In this document: in pieces, positions 6,143 to 14,392 of the stretch
How the letters are laid out: each line of letters begins with the position of its first letter
How positions within the stretch are numbered: position 1 is the stretch's first letter
The notes under the pieces: model-generated
The model's input: only the letters and a program-made list of their open reading frames with translations
Database searches by the model: none
Told to the model about the DNA's origin: nothing
NCBI GenBank assembly: GCA_007124105.1
Contig: SLFT01000192.1
Span: forward strand, 1 to 18,264
Source of the DNA: Candidatus Hydrogenedentota bacterium
GTDB taxonomy: Bacteria > Hydrogenedentota > Hydrogenedentia > Hydrogenedentales > CAITNO01
Length of the DNA: 18,264 nt
Direction of reading: 5' to 3'
Position numbers and translations under genes: made by a program

Positions 6143-8581
6143 ATGCTGCATACATGGACAGAAACGCCGTATCGCCCCGCGAACAAGACCAGCGTTATGG
6201 ATGTATTTTCACAACCGATTTGCCTCCTGCTGTTCTCCTTTTTTGCCTGTTTATGGGCGCACGGCGTTGTGACTCTGAACGATGCCGTTATTGTGGCGCG
6301 TCCGGGCAAACTGGCCAATGCGGAACAGGTCGCCGCGACGGTGCTGGCCGAGGAAATCGAAAAGCGCACGGGAATTGCTTTATCCGTAACAACCGAATGG
6401 CCTGACAACAAGACGGTCATTGCCCTTTCCGCCCAAACTGTTCCGGATGAGTGGCAACGCGCCATGCCTGCCCGCGAAGAAGATGGCCCGTCCGGGCTGC
6501 TTCCGGAAGGATATCGGCTTGTGGTGGACATACACCCTTCCCTGCCGCCGGTGGTGTGGATACTCGGCGCCGATCCACGGGGCGCGCTGTATGGGGCGGG
6601 GGCGTTACTGCGTACAATGACCTGGTCGGCCGGCAACGTCACACTCCCCGCCGACCTGGATATTGTCACAGCGCCGGAATACCCCATGCGCGGCCATCAA
6701 CTGGGCTACCGTGATCTCGCGAACTCATGGGACGCCTGGACGCCGGAACAGTTCGACCAGTATATTCGCGAACTTGCATTGTTCGGCGTAAACAGTATCG
6801 AGAATATCCCTTTTCAAGACACGCGCACCAGTCCCTTGATGAAGTATTCCAGGCGCGAAATGAACTGGCGCATGAGCGAGATTTGCGATCGGTATGGACT
6901 GGACTACTGGGTGTTTGCGCCGGCGGACTTCGATCTGCTGGATACAGCGCGAAGAGACGAGATGCTTGCGAAACTCGAACAGCTTTTTGACGACTGCAAG
7001 CGCATGGACGCGGTGTTTTTCCCAGGCGGCGATCCGGGCGACAACCCGCCTGAACTGGCGATTCCTTTTATGGCGGATATCGCGGAACTTCTCCTGTCCC
7101 GCCACCCGGAGGGACGCCTCTGGATGTCGCTGCTGGGGTTCAACCCCGCGCAGGTACGCTATGTCTTTGACTACCTGGAATCCGAAAGTCCCCACTGGTT
7201 CGGCGGCGTGGTGGCGGATACATCCGGGCCGCCTTTACTGGAACTGCGCGAGCGGTTGCCCGAACAGTACGCGTTGCGGCTCTACCCGGACATTACCCAC
7301 AACAAACTCTGCCAGTTCGAAGTCATCTGGTGGGACCCGGCGTACACAGTTACCCTCGGGCGCGAAGCCATCAACCCACGTCCGGCCGAGTTCGCCGAAA
7401 TCATTAACTGGTTCGCGCCGTACAGCGACGGGTTCATCACTTATTCGGACGGCGTACATGATGATGTGAACAAGGCGGTATGGAGCATGCGCGGCTGGAA
7501 CCCACAGGTCTCGGTGCGTCAAATGCTTGTCGAATACGCGCGGCTCTTCTTCGGAACCGAGGTGGCAGAGGACGCGGCAGACGGCATTCTTGCCCTCGAG
7601 AAGAACTGGCAGGGGCCCCTCGCCACGAATGGCGCGGTGGACGGCGCGCTCATGATGTGGCAGCGTCTCGAAACGGCGGCGCCCCATCTGGCGGGGAACT
7701 GGCGCTGGCAGATGAACCTGCTGCGCGCCTATTATGACGCATACACGCGCCGACGTCTGTTGTATGAAACGCAACTTGAGGAGGAGGCAAACGCGGTCCT
7801 TGCCGCGGCCCCCGCGCGCGGCGCCGATACGACAATGGCGGAAGCGCTGGCCCTGGTGCGTCAGGCCGATACGCAACGATGCCGCCCGGACTGGCTTTCG
7901 CGCATTGAACAACTCTGTGAAGACCTGTTCGTATCCATTGGTTTGCAGACCAGTGTCGAAAAATATCATGCCGCCAACGGCGAACGCGGCGCCATTCTTG
8001 ATTACGTCAACTATCCGTTGAACAACCGCTGGTGGCTCGAGGATACATTTGAGGCGATTGCCGCGCTGGACACCGAAGAAGAAAAATTGGCGCAACTCCA
8101 TCAAGTCCGCACATGGGAGAATCCGGGGCCGGGCAGTTATTACGACGACATCGGCAACATCGCCAAATCACCCCGGACACAGCGGCGCATTGCATCCAAC
8201 ACCGACCCCGAAAAACGTTCGTTTCCAACACCCACGTTCTGGTGGTGGGGCGACGGCATGGACCCGCGCGCGCGATTGTCCTGGCAGTGGACCATGAACT
8301 GGCCCGAGGCGCTTGTGTATGAAGGGCTTGATCCTGACGCCCGGTACACAGTGCGCATGAGCGGATTGGGGCAGTTCTTGTTGCGGATCAACGGCGAACG
8401 CGTGTCGCAAACGGTTGAAAGAGTCGAAATGGGCGCGTTCAAGGAAGTCCCCGTTCCACAGGGAGCCATCAAGGATCGCAAACTCATACTCACCTGGGAC
8501 AAACCGTTGGACGAAGCCCACTTGAACTGGCGGCACTATTCCCGCCTCGCCGAGGTCTGGCTGCTGAGAAGTGATGAATGA
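6143..8581 (+). CDS. Exported glycoside-hydrolase-like protein (GH20b/GH67N-type N-domain plus TIM barrel)
   Basis: 812 residues. A hydrophobic export signal covers about residues 24-41. Residues 44-180 resemble the alpha/beta domain that precedes the catalytic barrel in GH20 and GH67 enzymes, with the tell-tale WILGADPRGALYGAGALLRT (139-158). Residues about 181-460 look like a TIM barrel, with conserved-looking clusters RGHQLGYRD, WVFAPADFD, FFPGGDPGD (292-300), PDITHNKLCQFEVIWWDPAY (382-401) and YSDGVHDDVNKAVWSMRGWN (434-453). A helical region and a C-terminal beta-sandwich (about 690-812, with RYTVRMSGLGQFLLRINGE) follow. Acidic residues in the GDPGD and SDG-HDD clusters are candidate catalytic groups, unproven. 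ATG 6143 is supported by aggaaagg upstream; an internal ATG at 6197 would give a more standard signal peptide. It likely hydrolyses a uronic-acid or amino-sugar-containing glycan, but no exact CAZy family can be assigned by eye. Confidence 0.75.
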   Translation: MLHTWTETPYRPANKTSVMDVFSQPICLLLFSFFACLWAHGVVTLNDAVIVARPGKLANAEQVAATVLAEEIEKRTGIALSVTTEWPDNKTVIALSAQTVPDEWQRAMPAREEDGPSGLLPEGYRLVVDIHPSLPPVVWILGADPRGALYGAGALLRTMTWSAGNVTLPADLDIVTAPEYPMRGHQLGYRDLANSWDAWTPEQFDQYIRELALFGVNSIENIPFQDTRTSPLMKYSRREMNWRMSEICDRYGLDYWVFAPADFDLLDTARRDEMLAKLEQLFDDCKRMDAVFFPGGDPGDNPPELAIPFMADIAELLLSRHPEGRLWMSLLGFNPAQVRYVFDYLESESPHWFGGVVADTSGPPLLELRERLPEQYALRLYPDITHNKLCQFEVIWWDPAYTVTLGREAINPRPAEFAEIINWFAPYSDGFITYSDGVHDDVNKAVWSMRGWNPQVSVRQMLVEYARLFFGTEVAEDAADGILALEKNWQGPLATNGAVDGALMMWQRLETAAPHLAGNWRWQMNLLRAYYDAYTRRRLLYETQLEEEANAVLAAAPARGADTTMAEALALVRQADTQRCRPDWLSRIEQLCEDLFVSIGLQTSVEKYHAANGERGAILDYVNYPLNNRWWLEDTFEAIAALDTEEEKLAQLHQVRTWENPGPGSYYDDIGNIAKSPRTQRRIASNTDPEKRSFPTPTFWWWGDGMDPRARLSWQWTMNWPEALVYEGLDPDARYTVRMSGLGQFLLRINGERVSQTVERVEMGAFKEVPVPQGAIKDRKLILTWDKPLDEAHLNWRHYSRLAEVWLLRSDE

Positions 8582-8607
8582 TGAATGCAGCGGTCTCGAT
8601 CAACGCT

Positions 8608-8744
8608 TCAAGGAAGTTCTTCAAACAGTTCGGACCTGGCGGCTTTCTTATCAAGCGTGTGTACAGCAGCACAGCCAAGTTGTCTTGCATTAAGGCCGAT
8701 TAGGATGTCTGCAAGATCAAGATTGGTCGTACGACCGCTCTCAT
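8608..8744 (-). pseudogene. Internally deleted VapC (PIN-domain) toxin
   Basis: A start codon at 8742-8744 overlaps the antitoxin stop as ATGA, exactly where a vapC start is expected, and gives MRAVV. The frame then changes, and from about 8725 to the TGA at 8608-8610 the sequence encodes TTNLDLADILIGLNARQLGC followed by AAVHTLDKKAARSELFEELP. That is the C-terminal third of a PIN domain: the '(D)LADILIG..A...GC..V.TLDKKA' pattern retains the late Asp and the Asp of the 'T.D..A' strand. The first catalytic Asp and the central Glu region, some 80-90 residues, are missing. The distance from start to stop is 137 bases, not a multiple of three, so the toxin cannot be made. Confidence 0.75.
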
Positions 8745-8989
8745 AAGTCGCCTCTGCAAAACCCGTTCTCAACACGCGCATCAATTTCTTCGAGGGTCAA
8801 AGGCTCTTGGATATAGGGCTGGAGCATGCCTGCAATCTCGGATATTTTACGGGACTTAACGAATATTTTCAGGACGTGCTCGTTCTCTATCTCAATTTCG
8901 AGTTTATCGCCCGCATGTAACTGAAGGCGCTCCAGAATATCCATAGGGATGTCAATGAGGCCCTCGGGGGTAACGGTTGCGGTTGCCAT
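8741..8989 (-). CDS. AbrB/MazE-type antitoxin-like DNA-binding protein
   Basis: 82 residues from ATG 8987-8989, preceded by GAGGAG at proper spacing. The longer frame from 9013 would include that ribosome site. The N-terminal swapped-hairpin fold pattern is clear: MATATVTPEGLIDIPMDILE, RLQLHAGDKLEIEIENEHVL and KIFVKSRK. It matches the 'T..G...IP...R..L..GD' SpoVT/AbrB signature. The C-terminal part (LTLEEIDARVENGFCRG) resembles the toxin-neutralising tail of VapB-like antitoxins. It probably binds its own promoter. Its toxin partner directly downstream is broken, so this is a solitary antitoxin that may persist as a repressor or as protection against related toxins. Confidence 0.85.
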   Translation of the reverse strand: MATATVTPEGLIDIPMDILERLQLHAGDKLEIEIENEHVLKIFVKSRKISEIAGMLQPYIQEPLTLEEIDARVENGFCRGDL

Positions 8990-9226
8990 TGTCAAACTCC
9001 TCATCAGGCCCATGTCGTGCCCTTGTATACCGAGGCCATACAGCGTTCACCCTACTTGAGGCAGGAACATCAAACACCGCTTAATCGTGCGCCTGCTCCC
9101 CTTGGAAAACGCCGCTTAAGCATCTTCGAAGACCGCCTGCATTCTGCACTTCAGTCGCTTTCAGCCACATGCTTCCAAGCGTATTTCTATGAATCTATCG
9201 TACCACGGGCGTTGTTTACTTTACAA

Positions 9227-10093
9227 CTACACTGCGGTGGCAACGCGGGTTCCGGAGATGATGCGGTCAATGCCTGCGAGGTCTTTTGTCGCTTTGATGT
9301 CTTCAAAACCGTGGGTACGCATGATAGCGGCAACGTGTTCACATTGATCCTCGCCCAGCTCGAGCGCGAGCATGCCGCCGTTGCGGAGGCGTTTGTGCGC
9401 CTCGGGGATAATTCGTCGGATAATGTCCAGGCCGTCCGCGCCCGCCAGCAGCGCCCCGGGGTCCTCATGTTTCGTGATGACCGGCGATAAGCCTGTCCAG
9501 TCGCCTTCGGGCACATAGGGCGGATTCGCCGCCACAACATCGAAACAATCACACCAGGGGTCCAGTGGCGCGAACAAGTCGCCCCGCGCGCATTGTACGT
9601 GAACCCCGTGACGGAGGGCATTGCGTTGCGTGGTATCCACGGCGTCAGCCCGTATGTCAGAGGCATAAAGAGAAGCCCGCGGCGCATGACATCCAATAGC
9701 AACCACAACGCATCCCGTGCCGCAGCACAAGTCAGCCACACAACAGGGAGCGTCCGCCGGACGCGCGGCAAGATAAGCCAGTACCGTTTCAACGAGATGT
9801 TCCGTTTCCGGACGGGGCGTCAACAGCGGCGGGTGAACATGGAAGGACAGACCGAAGAATTCCCATTCGCCGAAGATATAGGCCAGCGGTTCATGATCAA
9901 GCCGTCGCGTCAACAGCGGCGTGAGACGCGCCCCGTCCACGGGCTCGCGCAGCCGCGCCAACAACGACGCGCGCGACAGGCCCAACGCATAAGCCAGCAA
10001 CAATTCAGCCTCCAGTCGCGGGGTGTCGGTAATAGACGCGAGCCTGGCGCTCGTCACCGCGATACAGTCCGCAATGGTCTGGCCTTGTTCCAT
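9227..10093 (-). CDS. prmC: Release factor glutamine N5-methyltransferase (PrmC/HemK)
   Basis: 288 residues, typical length. PrmC uses S-adenosylmethionine to methylate the Gln of the GGQ motif in peptide release factors RF1/RF2 in the cytoplasm. The N-terminal helical domain has YIFGEWEFFGL (72-82) and TPRPETEHLVE (92-102), both diagnostic for PrmC. The SAM motif DLCCGTGCV is at 121-129, the acidic ASDIRADAV follows, and the catalytic NPPYVPEGD is at 190-198. The start is ATG 10091-10093 with AAGGGA upstream. The usual neighbour prfA is not in this window. Two Cys residues in the SAM loop (DLCCGTG instead of the commoner DLG-GTG) are slightly unusual but compatible with function. Confidence 0.93.
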   Translation of the reverse strand: MEQGQTIADCIAVTSARLASITDTPRLEAELLLAYALGLSRASLLARLREPVDGARLTPLLTRRLDHEPLAYIFGEWEFFGLSFHVHPPLLTPRPETEHLVETVLAYLAARPADAPCCVADLCCGTGCVVVAIGCHAPRASLYASDIRADAVDTTQRNALRHGVHVQCARGDLFAPLDPWCDCFDVVAANPPYVPEGDWTGLSPVITKHEDPGALLAGADGLDIIRRIIPEAHKRLRNGGMLALELGEDQCEHVAAIMRTHGFEDIKATKDLAGIDRIISGTRVATAV

Positions 10094-10248
10094 ACGTGGT
10101 TATTCCCTTGCAGGAAACAGTATCAGGTCGGACATGTCAAACAAAACCGCGTTTACAATTTCATTGTATACGAGACCATGAAATGTTCTCTCCAACGGCT
10201 CCGCGCTGGTGTCCAAAATATCTGAGACTGCTGCGATTTCGGGCGCTT

Positions 10249-11046
10249 TTACTCCTTCTTTTTCTGAGATTCCCGGGCGATAAGCGCCGCGCCGTACGCG
10301 CCGACAATCTGCGGCGTTTCGGGTACGCTTATGGGCGCGCCGAGAAGCGCTTCCATGGCCTTGACCACGCCCTGGTTGCGCGCCACGCCGCCGGTCATGA
10401 TGGTGGGCGCGATCAACCGCGCCCGGGACGCGAGCCCAAAGACGCGCGAGGCGATGGCGTTGCACAATCCCGCGATAATGTCGTCAATACGCTGGTTGCG
10501 CGCCAGATGCGAGATGACCTCACTTTCCGCGAACACCGTGCAGGTGGACGAGATGGTTACCGGCGCTGTGGCATGCATGGCGCGGCCGCCCAGCTCATCG
10601 AGTTCGATCTCGAGCAGTCGCGCCATCACCTCGAGGAAACGACCGGTGCCCGCGGCGCACTTGTCATTCATCTCGAAGCGCAACACGCGACCCCGCTCGT
10701 CCAGCGCGATGGCTTTCGAGTCCTGGCCGCCAATGTCCACCACCGAGCGCGCCTCGGGAAACAGCGTCAACGCGCCCCGGGCGTGACAGGTGATCTCGGT
10801 GACGGCGCGATGACGCGCTTCCACCCGTTCGCGCCCGTAGCCCGTGGCCACCACGGCGGCGCATGCGTCAGGCGCAACCCCCGCTCCTTCCGCGGCCAAC
10901 GCCAGACAACGCTGCGCCGCATCGGCGAGGTTGCCGCCGCTGGCGATTACCGATGTCCCGAGCATTGTACCGGTCTCGTCAATCAATACCGCTTTCGCCG
11001 TGGCGCTGCCCACATCCACGCCCGCAAAAATCTTCTGTTCACTCAT
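10249..11046 (-). CDS. Acyl-CoA dehydratase activase (BadF/BadG/HgdC-type ATPase)
   Basis: 265 residues, the usual size of these activators. The ASKHA-type ATPase fold is seen in GVDVGSATAKAVLID (9-23), VDIGGQDSKAIALDERG (103-119) and a C-terminal TGGVARNQG. Cys130 in NDKCAAGTG and Cys169 in STCTVFAESE are the two cysteines that, one pair per monomer in the homodimer, hold the shared [4Fe-4S] cluster. ATP hydrolysis drives transfer of a low-potential electron to a partner dehydratase. The start ATG overlaps the stop of the partner gene (ATGA), giving coupled translation in the order dehydratase then activase. The system is expected to be oxygen-sensitive. Confidence 0.93.
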   Translation of the reverse strand: MSEQKIFAGVDVGSATAKAVLIDETGTMLGTSVIASGGNLADAAQRCLALAAEGAGVAPDACAAVVATGYGRERVEARHRAVTEITCHARGALTLFPEARSVVDIGGQDSKAIALDERGRVLRFEMNDKCAAGTGRFLEVMARLLEIELDELGGRAMHATAPVTISSTCTVFAESEVISHLARNQRIDDIIAGLCNAIASRVFGLASRARLIAPTIMTGGVARNQGVVKAMEALLGAPISVPETPQIVGAYGAALIARESQKKKE

Positions 11047-12182
11047 GCGTTGACGCCTTCCCGCAACATTTCGGCAAAAGCGGCCACGCGCGTGCGCAGC
11101 TGTTCCGGCGGTTCGCGGTGCTGTTCCACTGACAACGACAATGCCGGGATGCCTGCCGCCTCGAGGGCGTCCTTCTGCGGCACATAATCAAACGCGACCG
11201 GATCACAGAAGTTGGTCAACAGAAAAATAACGCCGTCCGCCTTGTCCCGTTGCGCCATTTCCACAAGCGCGTCGCCGGGCTGGCGTCCGTCGCGGTGAAA
11301 CGCCGGGCAGGGGATTCTTCCCAAATACGCGCGCGCCAGCGCTTCAATGGGCGTTGACGCCGAACCGTCGCCTGGGGCAAAGGAACGCGAACCCACGCAC
11401 AGGTCGTCGCCCACCACAACACAGCCCGCCGCTTCCATCAATTCTATGAATCCGACATGACGGCACATGCCCCCCGCAACAAACACACGCGGCAGCGACG
11501 CGTCGCCGGCGTCTTCGGCGGCGTTCAATGCCGCAATAACCTCGCGCACCAGCGCCAAATGCTCGGCGCGGTCCATGAGAAAGGCGGACACGTAAATTTG
11601 CATCATCCGCGCGCCGGAAAGCAGCCCCGGTTTCGCTGTTCGCAGCGCGTACAATTCGTTCATGGCCGCGCGGTGATCGTTGTACACTTGCAGGCTGGCG
11701 GCAAGCCGCTCGTCCGTGATGGGGCCGGTCTTCGCTTCCAGTTTTGCCTTGAGCCGCTCGAGCTCGGCCATGTAATAGCGCAACGGCGCGTCGCCATCGG
11801 TGCGGGTCGGCACGGACGCGATAAGCACCTCGGTGTCAGGCGTATGGGCGCGCCAGAGGTCTGCCACGTTCTGCATGGTATCGCAGGTGTGCGAAAACAT
11901 GATCAGGTCAAGAAAGGGCCACTCGCCCTCGAGCGCGCTGTCCAACACACTGCGCGCGAAGCTGCATGAAAACGCCTGCAACAGCTCATCGGCGCGATGG
12001 GTGTCGCCCTCGCGGCCCAGGATGCGTATGGGCAGATAGCCCGCCGCATGCAACAGTTCCTGCGGCGCATAAGAGCACATAAAGCCGGCCACCTTGCGCC
12101 CGCCGGCAGCCGCTTCCCGCGCATACCCGTAATAATCGGAAGCCACCTTCTCGAAGGGGTTCATCAATGCTGTCATGTCCAT
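11043..12182 (-). CDS. 2-hydroxyacyl-CoA dehydratase D-component / double-cubane-type protein
   Basis: 379 residues of the HgdB/BcrC/FldC superfamily. Cysteines at positions 36 (GFMCSYAPQELLHAAGYLP), 73 (AFSCSFARS) and 100 (SHTCDTMQNV) are placed like the iron-sulfur ligands of the family. Others lie at 240, 254, 262, 292 and 326 (TNFCDP). The start ATG 12180-12182 has AAGGAA about 6 bases upstream. Only one such subunit is encoded with the activase, whereas true 2-hydroxyacyl-CoA dehydratases and benzoyl-CoA reductases use two. This one-subunit-plus-activase layout matches E. coli YjiM/YjiL and the double-cubane cluster proteins, which carry an [8Fe-9S] cluster and reduce small molecules. 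The substrate is unknown; the family is secure, the subtype inferred. Confidence 0.88.
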   Translation of the reverse strand: MDMTALMNPFEKVASDYYGYAREAAAGGRKVAGFMCSYAPQELLHAAGYLPIRILGREGDTHRADELLQAFSCSFARSVLDSALEGEWPFLDLIMFSHTCDTMQNVADLWRAHTPDTEVLIASVPTRTDGDAPLRYYMAELERLKAKLEAKTGPITDERLAASLQVYNDHRAAMNELYALRTAKPGLLSGARMMQIYVSAFLMDRAEHLALVREVIAALNAAEDAGDASLPRVFVAGGMCRHVGFIELMEAAGCVVVGDDLCVGSRSFAPGDGSASTPIEALARAYLGRIPCPAFHRDGRQPGDALVEMAQRDKADGVIFLLTNFCDPVAFDYVPQKDALEAAGIPALSLSVEQHREPPEQLRTRVAAFAEMLREGVNA

Positions 12183-12288
12183 CGTCTATTCCTTATATTG
12201 TTGCTGCCAACGGACGCGTCATCTGCGCGCCCTTCCGCACCACGCCCGTTAAGGGTACCCAAATGACGCGTAAAAAACAAATGGAGCG

Positions 12289-12939
12289 TCACCGCAATCG
12301 TTCTCCTGGCTTTTCCGCGCGAAGCGTCATCAGCTCTTTGACAAGCAGGTCAACATCCGTTCGCGGGTTTTGCCGCTGTGCTGTTGCATTATCCCGTCTG
12401 ACCAGTGCGGCGTTTTCGAGTGCTGTGTTAATGCGCGACATAAGAGCATCCACGGGCGGCGCGCTTTTTTTATACCTATTGCCGGGCAAGTGCTGTTTCA
12501 GGGCCTGGATCACGTCGTCGGCATTGGCGAAAGGACGTGTTGTATGGATGTAATGAAGAAGATACCAAAATTCAAAACACGGAACGGACAGGCATATCTT
12601 GATATTGCTCGCTCGCGCTTTGTCTGTTGCAATGTTTAGATTGGTATGCGCGTCCTTGTCCATAACGTTCCAAACCTGATCAAAGCGCATACCATTCTTG
12701 CGCGCCTCTTCTTGTATCCGCGCGGCATGAGTTACCACTGACAAGGGGTCCGAGCCACACTCCCTGCCCCGAACACGCAACTGTACCGGATGAATCTTCC
12801 ACAGCCGTTTCAATGCTTCAAAGTAGCGAGGTTCGGTTTCAGCGCCTTCGCATACAATGAGGATCAGATCGCCAGACAACTGCGGCGCCTTGCGTTGAAA
12901 TGTTGCAGCGCGTCGCGCGCCTCGGCGTACCCTATTCAT
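12289..12939 (-). CDS. RloB-family protein (Toprim-like effector of a two-gene defence module)
   Basis: 216 residues from ATG 12937-12939, which overlaps the end of the ATPase gene by 8 bases (ATGAATAG). After a basic N-terminus (RVRRGARRAATFQRK) comes LILIVCEGAETEPRYFEAL (25-43), the Toprim-like Glu motif 'CEG.TE..Y'. It is followed by FDQVWNVMDKDAH (86-98), with the DxD acidic pair, and SVPCFEFWYLLHY (118-130), all characteristic of RloB/AbiLii. RloB proteins are encoded beside AAA ATPases in phage-defence islands (RloAB, AbiL). The role is inferred to be nuclease or Toprim-based abortive infection gated by the ATPase. An in-frame extension to 13014 lies within the ATPase gene and is rejected. 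Confidence 0.88.
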   Translation of the reverse strand: MNRVRRGARRAATFQRKAPQLSGDLILIVCEGAETEPRYFEALKRLWKIHPVQLRVRGRECGSDPLSVVTHAARIQEEARKNGMRFDQVWNVMDKDAHTNLNIATDKARASNIKICLSVPCFEFWYLLHYIHTTRPFANADDVIQALKQHLPGNRYKKSAPPVDALMSRINTALENAALVRRDNATAQRQNPRTDVDLLVKELMTLRAEKPGERLR

Positions 12940-14155
12940 AGAAAGAGAAATCCTCGCGCAACATTGGGATGGCGCCATAACGTCCGGCAAGATATCCCTT
13001 TTGCAGCATCTCATCTTTTCGTGGACGGTAATCGCTCAACGGGTACAACTGAGTAGCGCCGTCCGGGTCTTTTTCCGTGAACCATATCTGATCCCGACGA
13101 AGCAGTGACGCGTCAAGAAGATTGGTATTGTGCGTGGTAAAAATAAGTTGCGCCCCCGACGTATTTTGCGGTCCACAAATCATCTTGATAAGTTTACGGA
13201 TGAGCAGCGGATGCAGGCTTGCCTCCAACTCGTCAACACACAAAGTCATGCCCGTCTCCAACACATCGTGCCAAAGCGTCAAGAGGGAAAAAAGCCGTTT
13301 GGTGCCGGCGGATTCCGCCTCCAGCGCCAGCTTAACCGGGGCATTATTTCCGGGACAGCTATGCAGGAAATGAATTCTTAACTCCGCTCTTTCTCCTGAC
13401 CCCTCATTGGCAACCTCTATATCTTCCACGCCCAGATCGGCTTCACGCAGCAGGTTGCTATATTGCCGGCGCACTTCAGGCTTCTCAATAATTTGTAACG
13501 CCGTGTACGCTGGCGATATCCCTGCCTCTGAAAGGTTCAATACCTGAAAATAATGGGCAAACCATTCGTAAGGCGGCAACAGTTCAGCGGCATTGAATTG
13601 AGCGCCCATTGACAAAAACAATGCGTTGGGGCGTGTCTTCTTCTTATGGTCGGAATACCCTGCGGCGTCCTGGCCAAATTCGTACATGTATTCTTTTTTT
13701 CGCTCGTCGTAATCGCGAACAAAAATCTTGCGGGGGCGTCCTCTGGGATAGGCGTATAACCATTCAGAAAGAATACGCGTCTTGTCTAGCGCAAAACCAT
13801 AATCATAACGTACCCCCTTGTGCGCGAAAACAATCTCAAATTCACCGGGAGCGGCGGCGGCGTCTTGCGTCAACAGGAAAGGCGTTAAACCCGTCTCTTC
13901 ATCGGGCACCATGTCAATGGCCGACCTTCGAACATAGTTCCGCATAAAAGCCATAGCGCCAAGAATATTCGATTTACCAGATGCGTTCGCGCCATACAAT
14001 GCAGCGCCTTTCAGAAAGGAATACCCTGACATACTCGGCAAATTCGGATGCATGACAGCGTCCGGCAGTTCTTCAGGATTATAGGCGGCTGTCATGGTCA
14101 ACGTCTGGCGGTCGCGCATGGAAAGATAATTTGTGACACTGAATTCGATTAACAT
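12932..14155 (-). CDS. RloA/AbiLi-like AAA-family ATPase (SMC/OLD-type)
   Basis: 407 residues from ATG 14153-14155, with AGGAGAGG five bases upstream. A TTG at 14173 would include the ribosome site and is rejected. It begins MLIEFSVTNYLSMRD, typical of AAA15/AAA21 ATPases. Walker A is GANASGKSN (55-63), the ABC-like signature ESAGTKRLF is at 281-289, Walker B LCVDELEASLHP at 305-316, and FTTHN at 339-343 acts as the H-loop. The central 130 residues form the inserted coiled/arm region. Such ATPases sense phage infection and control a co-encoded effector, here the overlapping RloB gene. Lower GC than the neighbouring metabolic genes suggests horizontal acquisition. The 5' leader is about 170 bases. 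Confidence 0.9.
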   Translation of the reverse strand: MLIEFSVTNYLSMRDRQTLTMTAAYNPEELPDAVMHPNLPSMSGYSFLKGAALYGANASGKSNILGAMAFMRNYVRRSAIDMVPDEETGLTPFLLTQDAAAAPGEFEIVFAHKGVRYDYGFALDKTRILSEWLYAYPRGRPRKIFVRDYDERKKEYMYEFGQDAAGYSDHKKKTRPNALFLSMGAQFNAAELLPPYEWFAHYFQVLNLSEAGISPAYTALQIIEKPEVRRQYSNLLREADLGVEDIEVANEGSGERAELRIHFLHSCPGNNAPVKLALEAESAGTKRLFSLLTLWHDVLETGMTLCVDELEASLHPLLIRKLIKMICGPQNTSGAQLIFTTHNTNLLDASLLRRDQIWFTEKDPDGATQLYPLSDYRPRKDEMLQKGYLAGRYGAIPMLREDFSFYE

Positions 14156-14306
14156 AGTAACCTCTCCTGGCAAAAAAGGAGGAACAGCAACAGACCAAGG
14201 AACTTTTCGTCAGACACACGGCCTTACAACACGCAAGCGCCTGTACCCTGTTTTGCGGACCCGGCGGCTGAACGTCCATTCCGCAAATATGGCGTTAAAT
14301 CAGGTT

Positions 14307-14322
14307 GCGGGAAAATACCCGC
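14307..14322. other. Short GC hairpin in the leader of the ATPase gene
   Basis: gcggg (14307-14311) and cccgc (14318-14322) pair around a six-base A-rich loop. In the minus-strand transcript it would lie just downstream of the proposed -10 and about 150 bases before the ATPase start. A role in regulation is possible, but there is no T-run to make it a terminator. Confidence 0.35.
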
Positions 14323-14330
14323 GTTACGGT

Positions 14331-14339
14331 ATTATACCA
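14331..14339 (-). promoter_or_regulatory. Candidate extended -10 promoter for the RloAB module
   Basis: On the minus strand, TGGTATAAT (complement of 14331-14339) is a perfect TATAAT with an extended TGn element. No good -35 is seen at 16-18 bases, as allowed for extended -10 promoters. It lies about 175 bases upstream of the ATPase start. This is sequence-level inference only, and sigma70-type use in this organism is assumed. Confidence 0.4.
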
Positions 14340-14392
14340 TAGATTTTGTAAATACCGCACGAATATCCCGTCGTATTCGCGTCTTTTGCGCT

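Noticed and set aside
9815..9922. Two copies of gcgtcaacagcggcg about 90 bases apart
   Set aside because: Both lie in prmC and encode similar PLLT(P/R)R peptides at expected positions of the protein; coincidence of codon use.
10100..10248. Minus-strand open frame in the gap between the activase gene and prmC, ending in FHGLVYNEIVNAVLFDMSDL...
   Set aside because: The peptide looks protein-like, but the only ATG is inside the activase gene in another frame and the sole alternative start in the gap is a TTG without a ribosome site. A decayed small gene is possible but not supported enough to list.
14352..14385. Inverted cgaata/tattcg downstream of the barrel gene as a terminator
   Set aside because: The stem is only six bases and lacks a T-run on the relevant strand.
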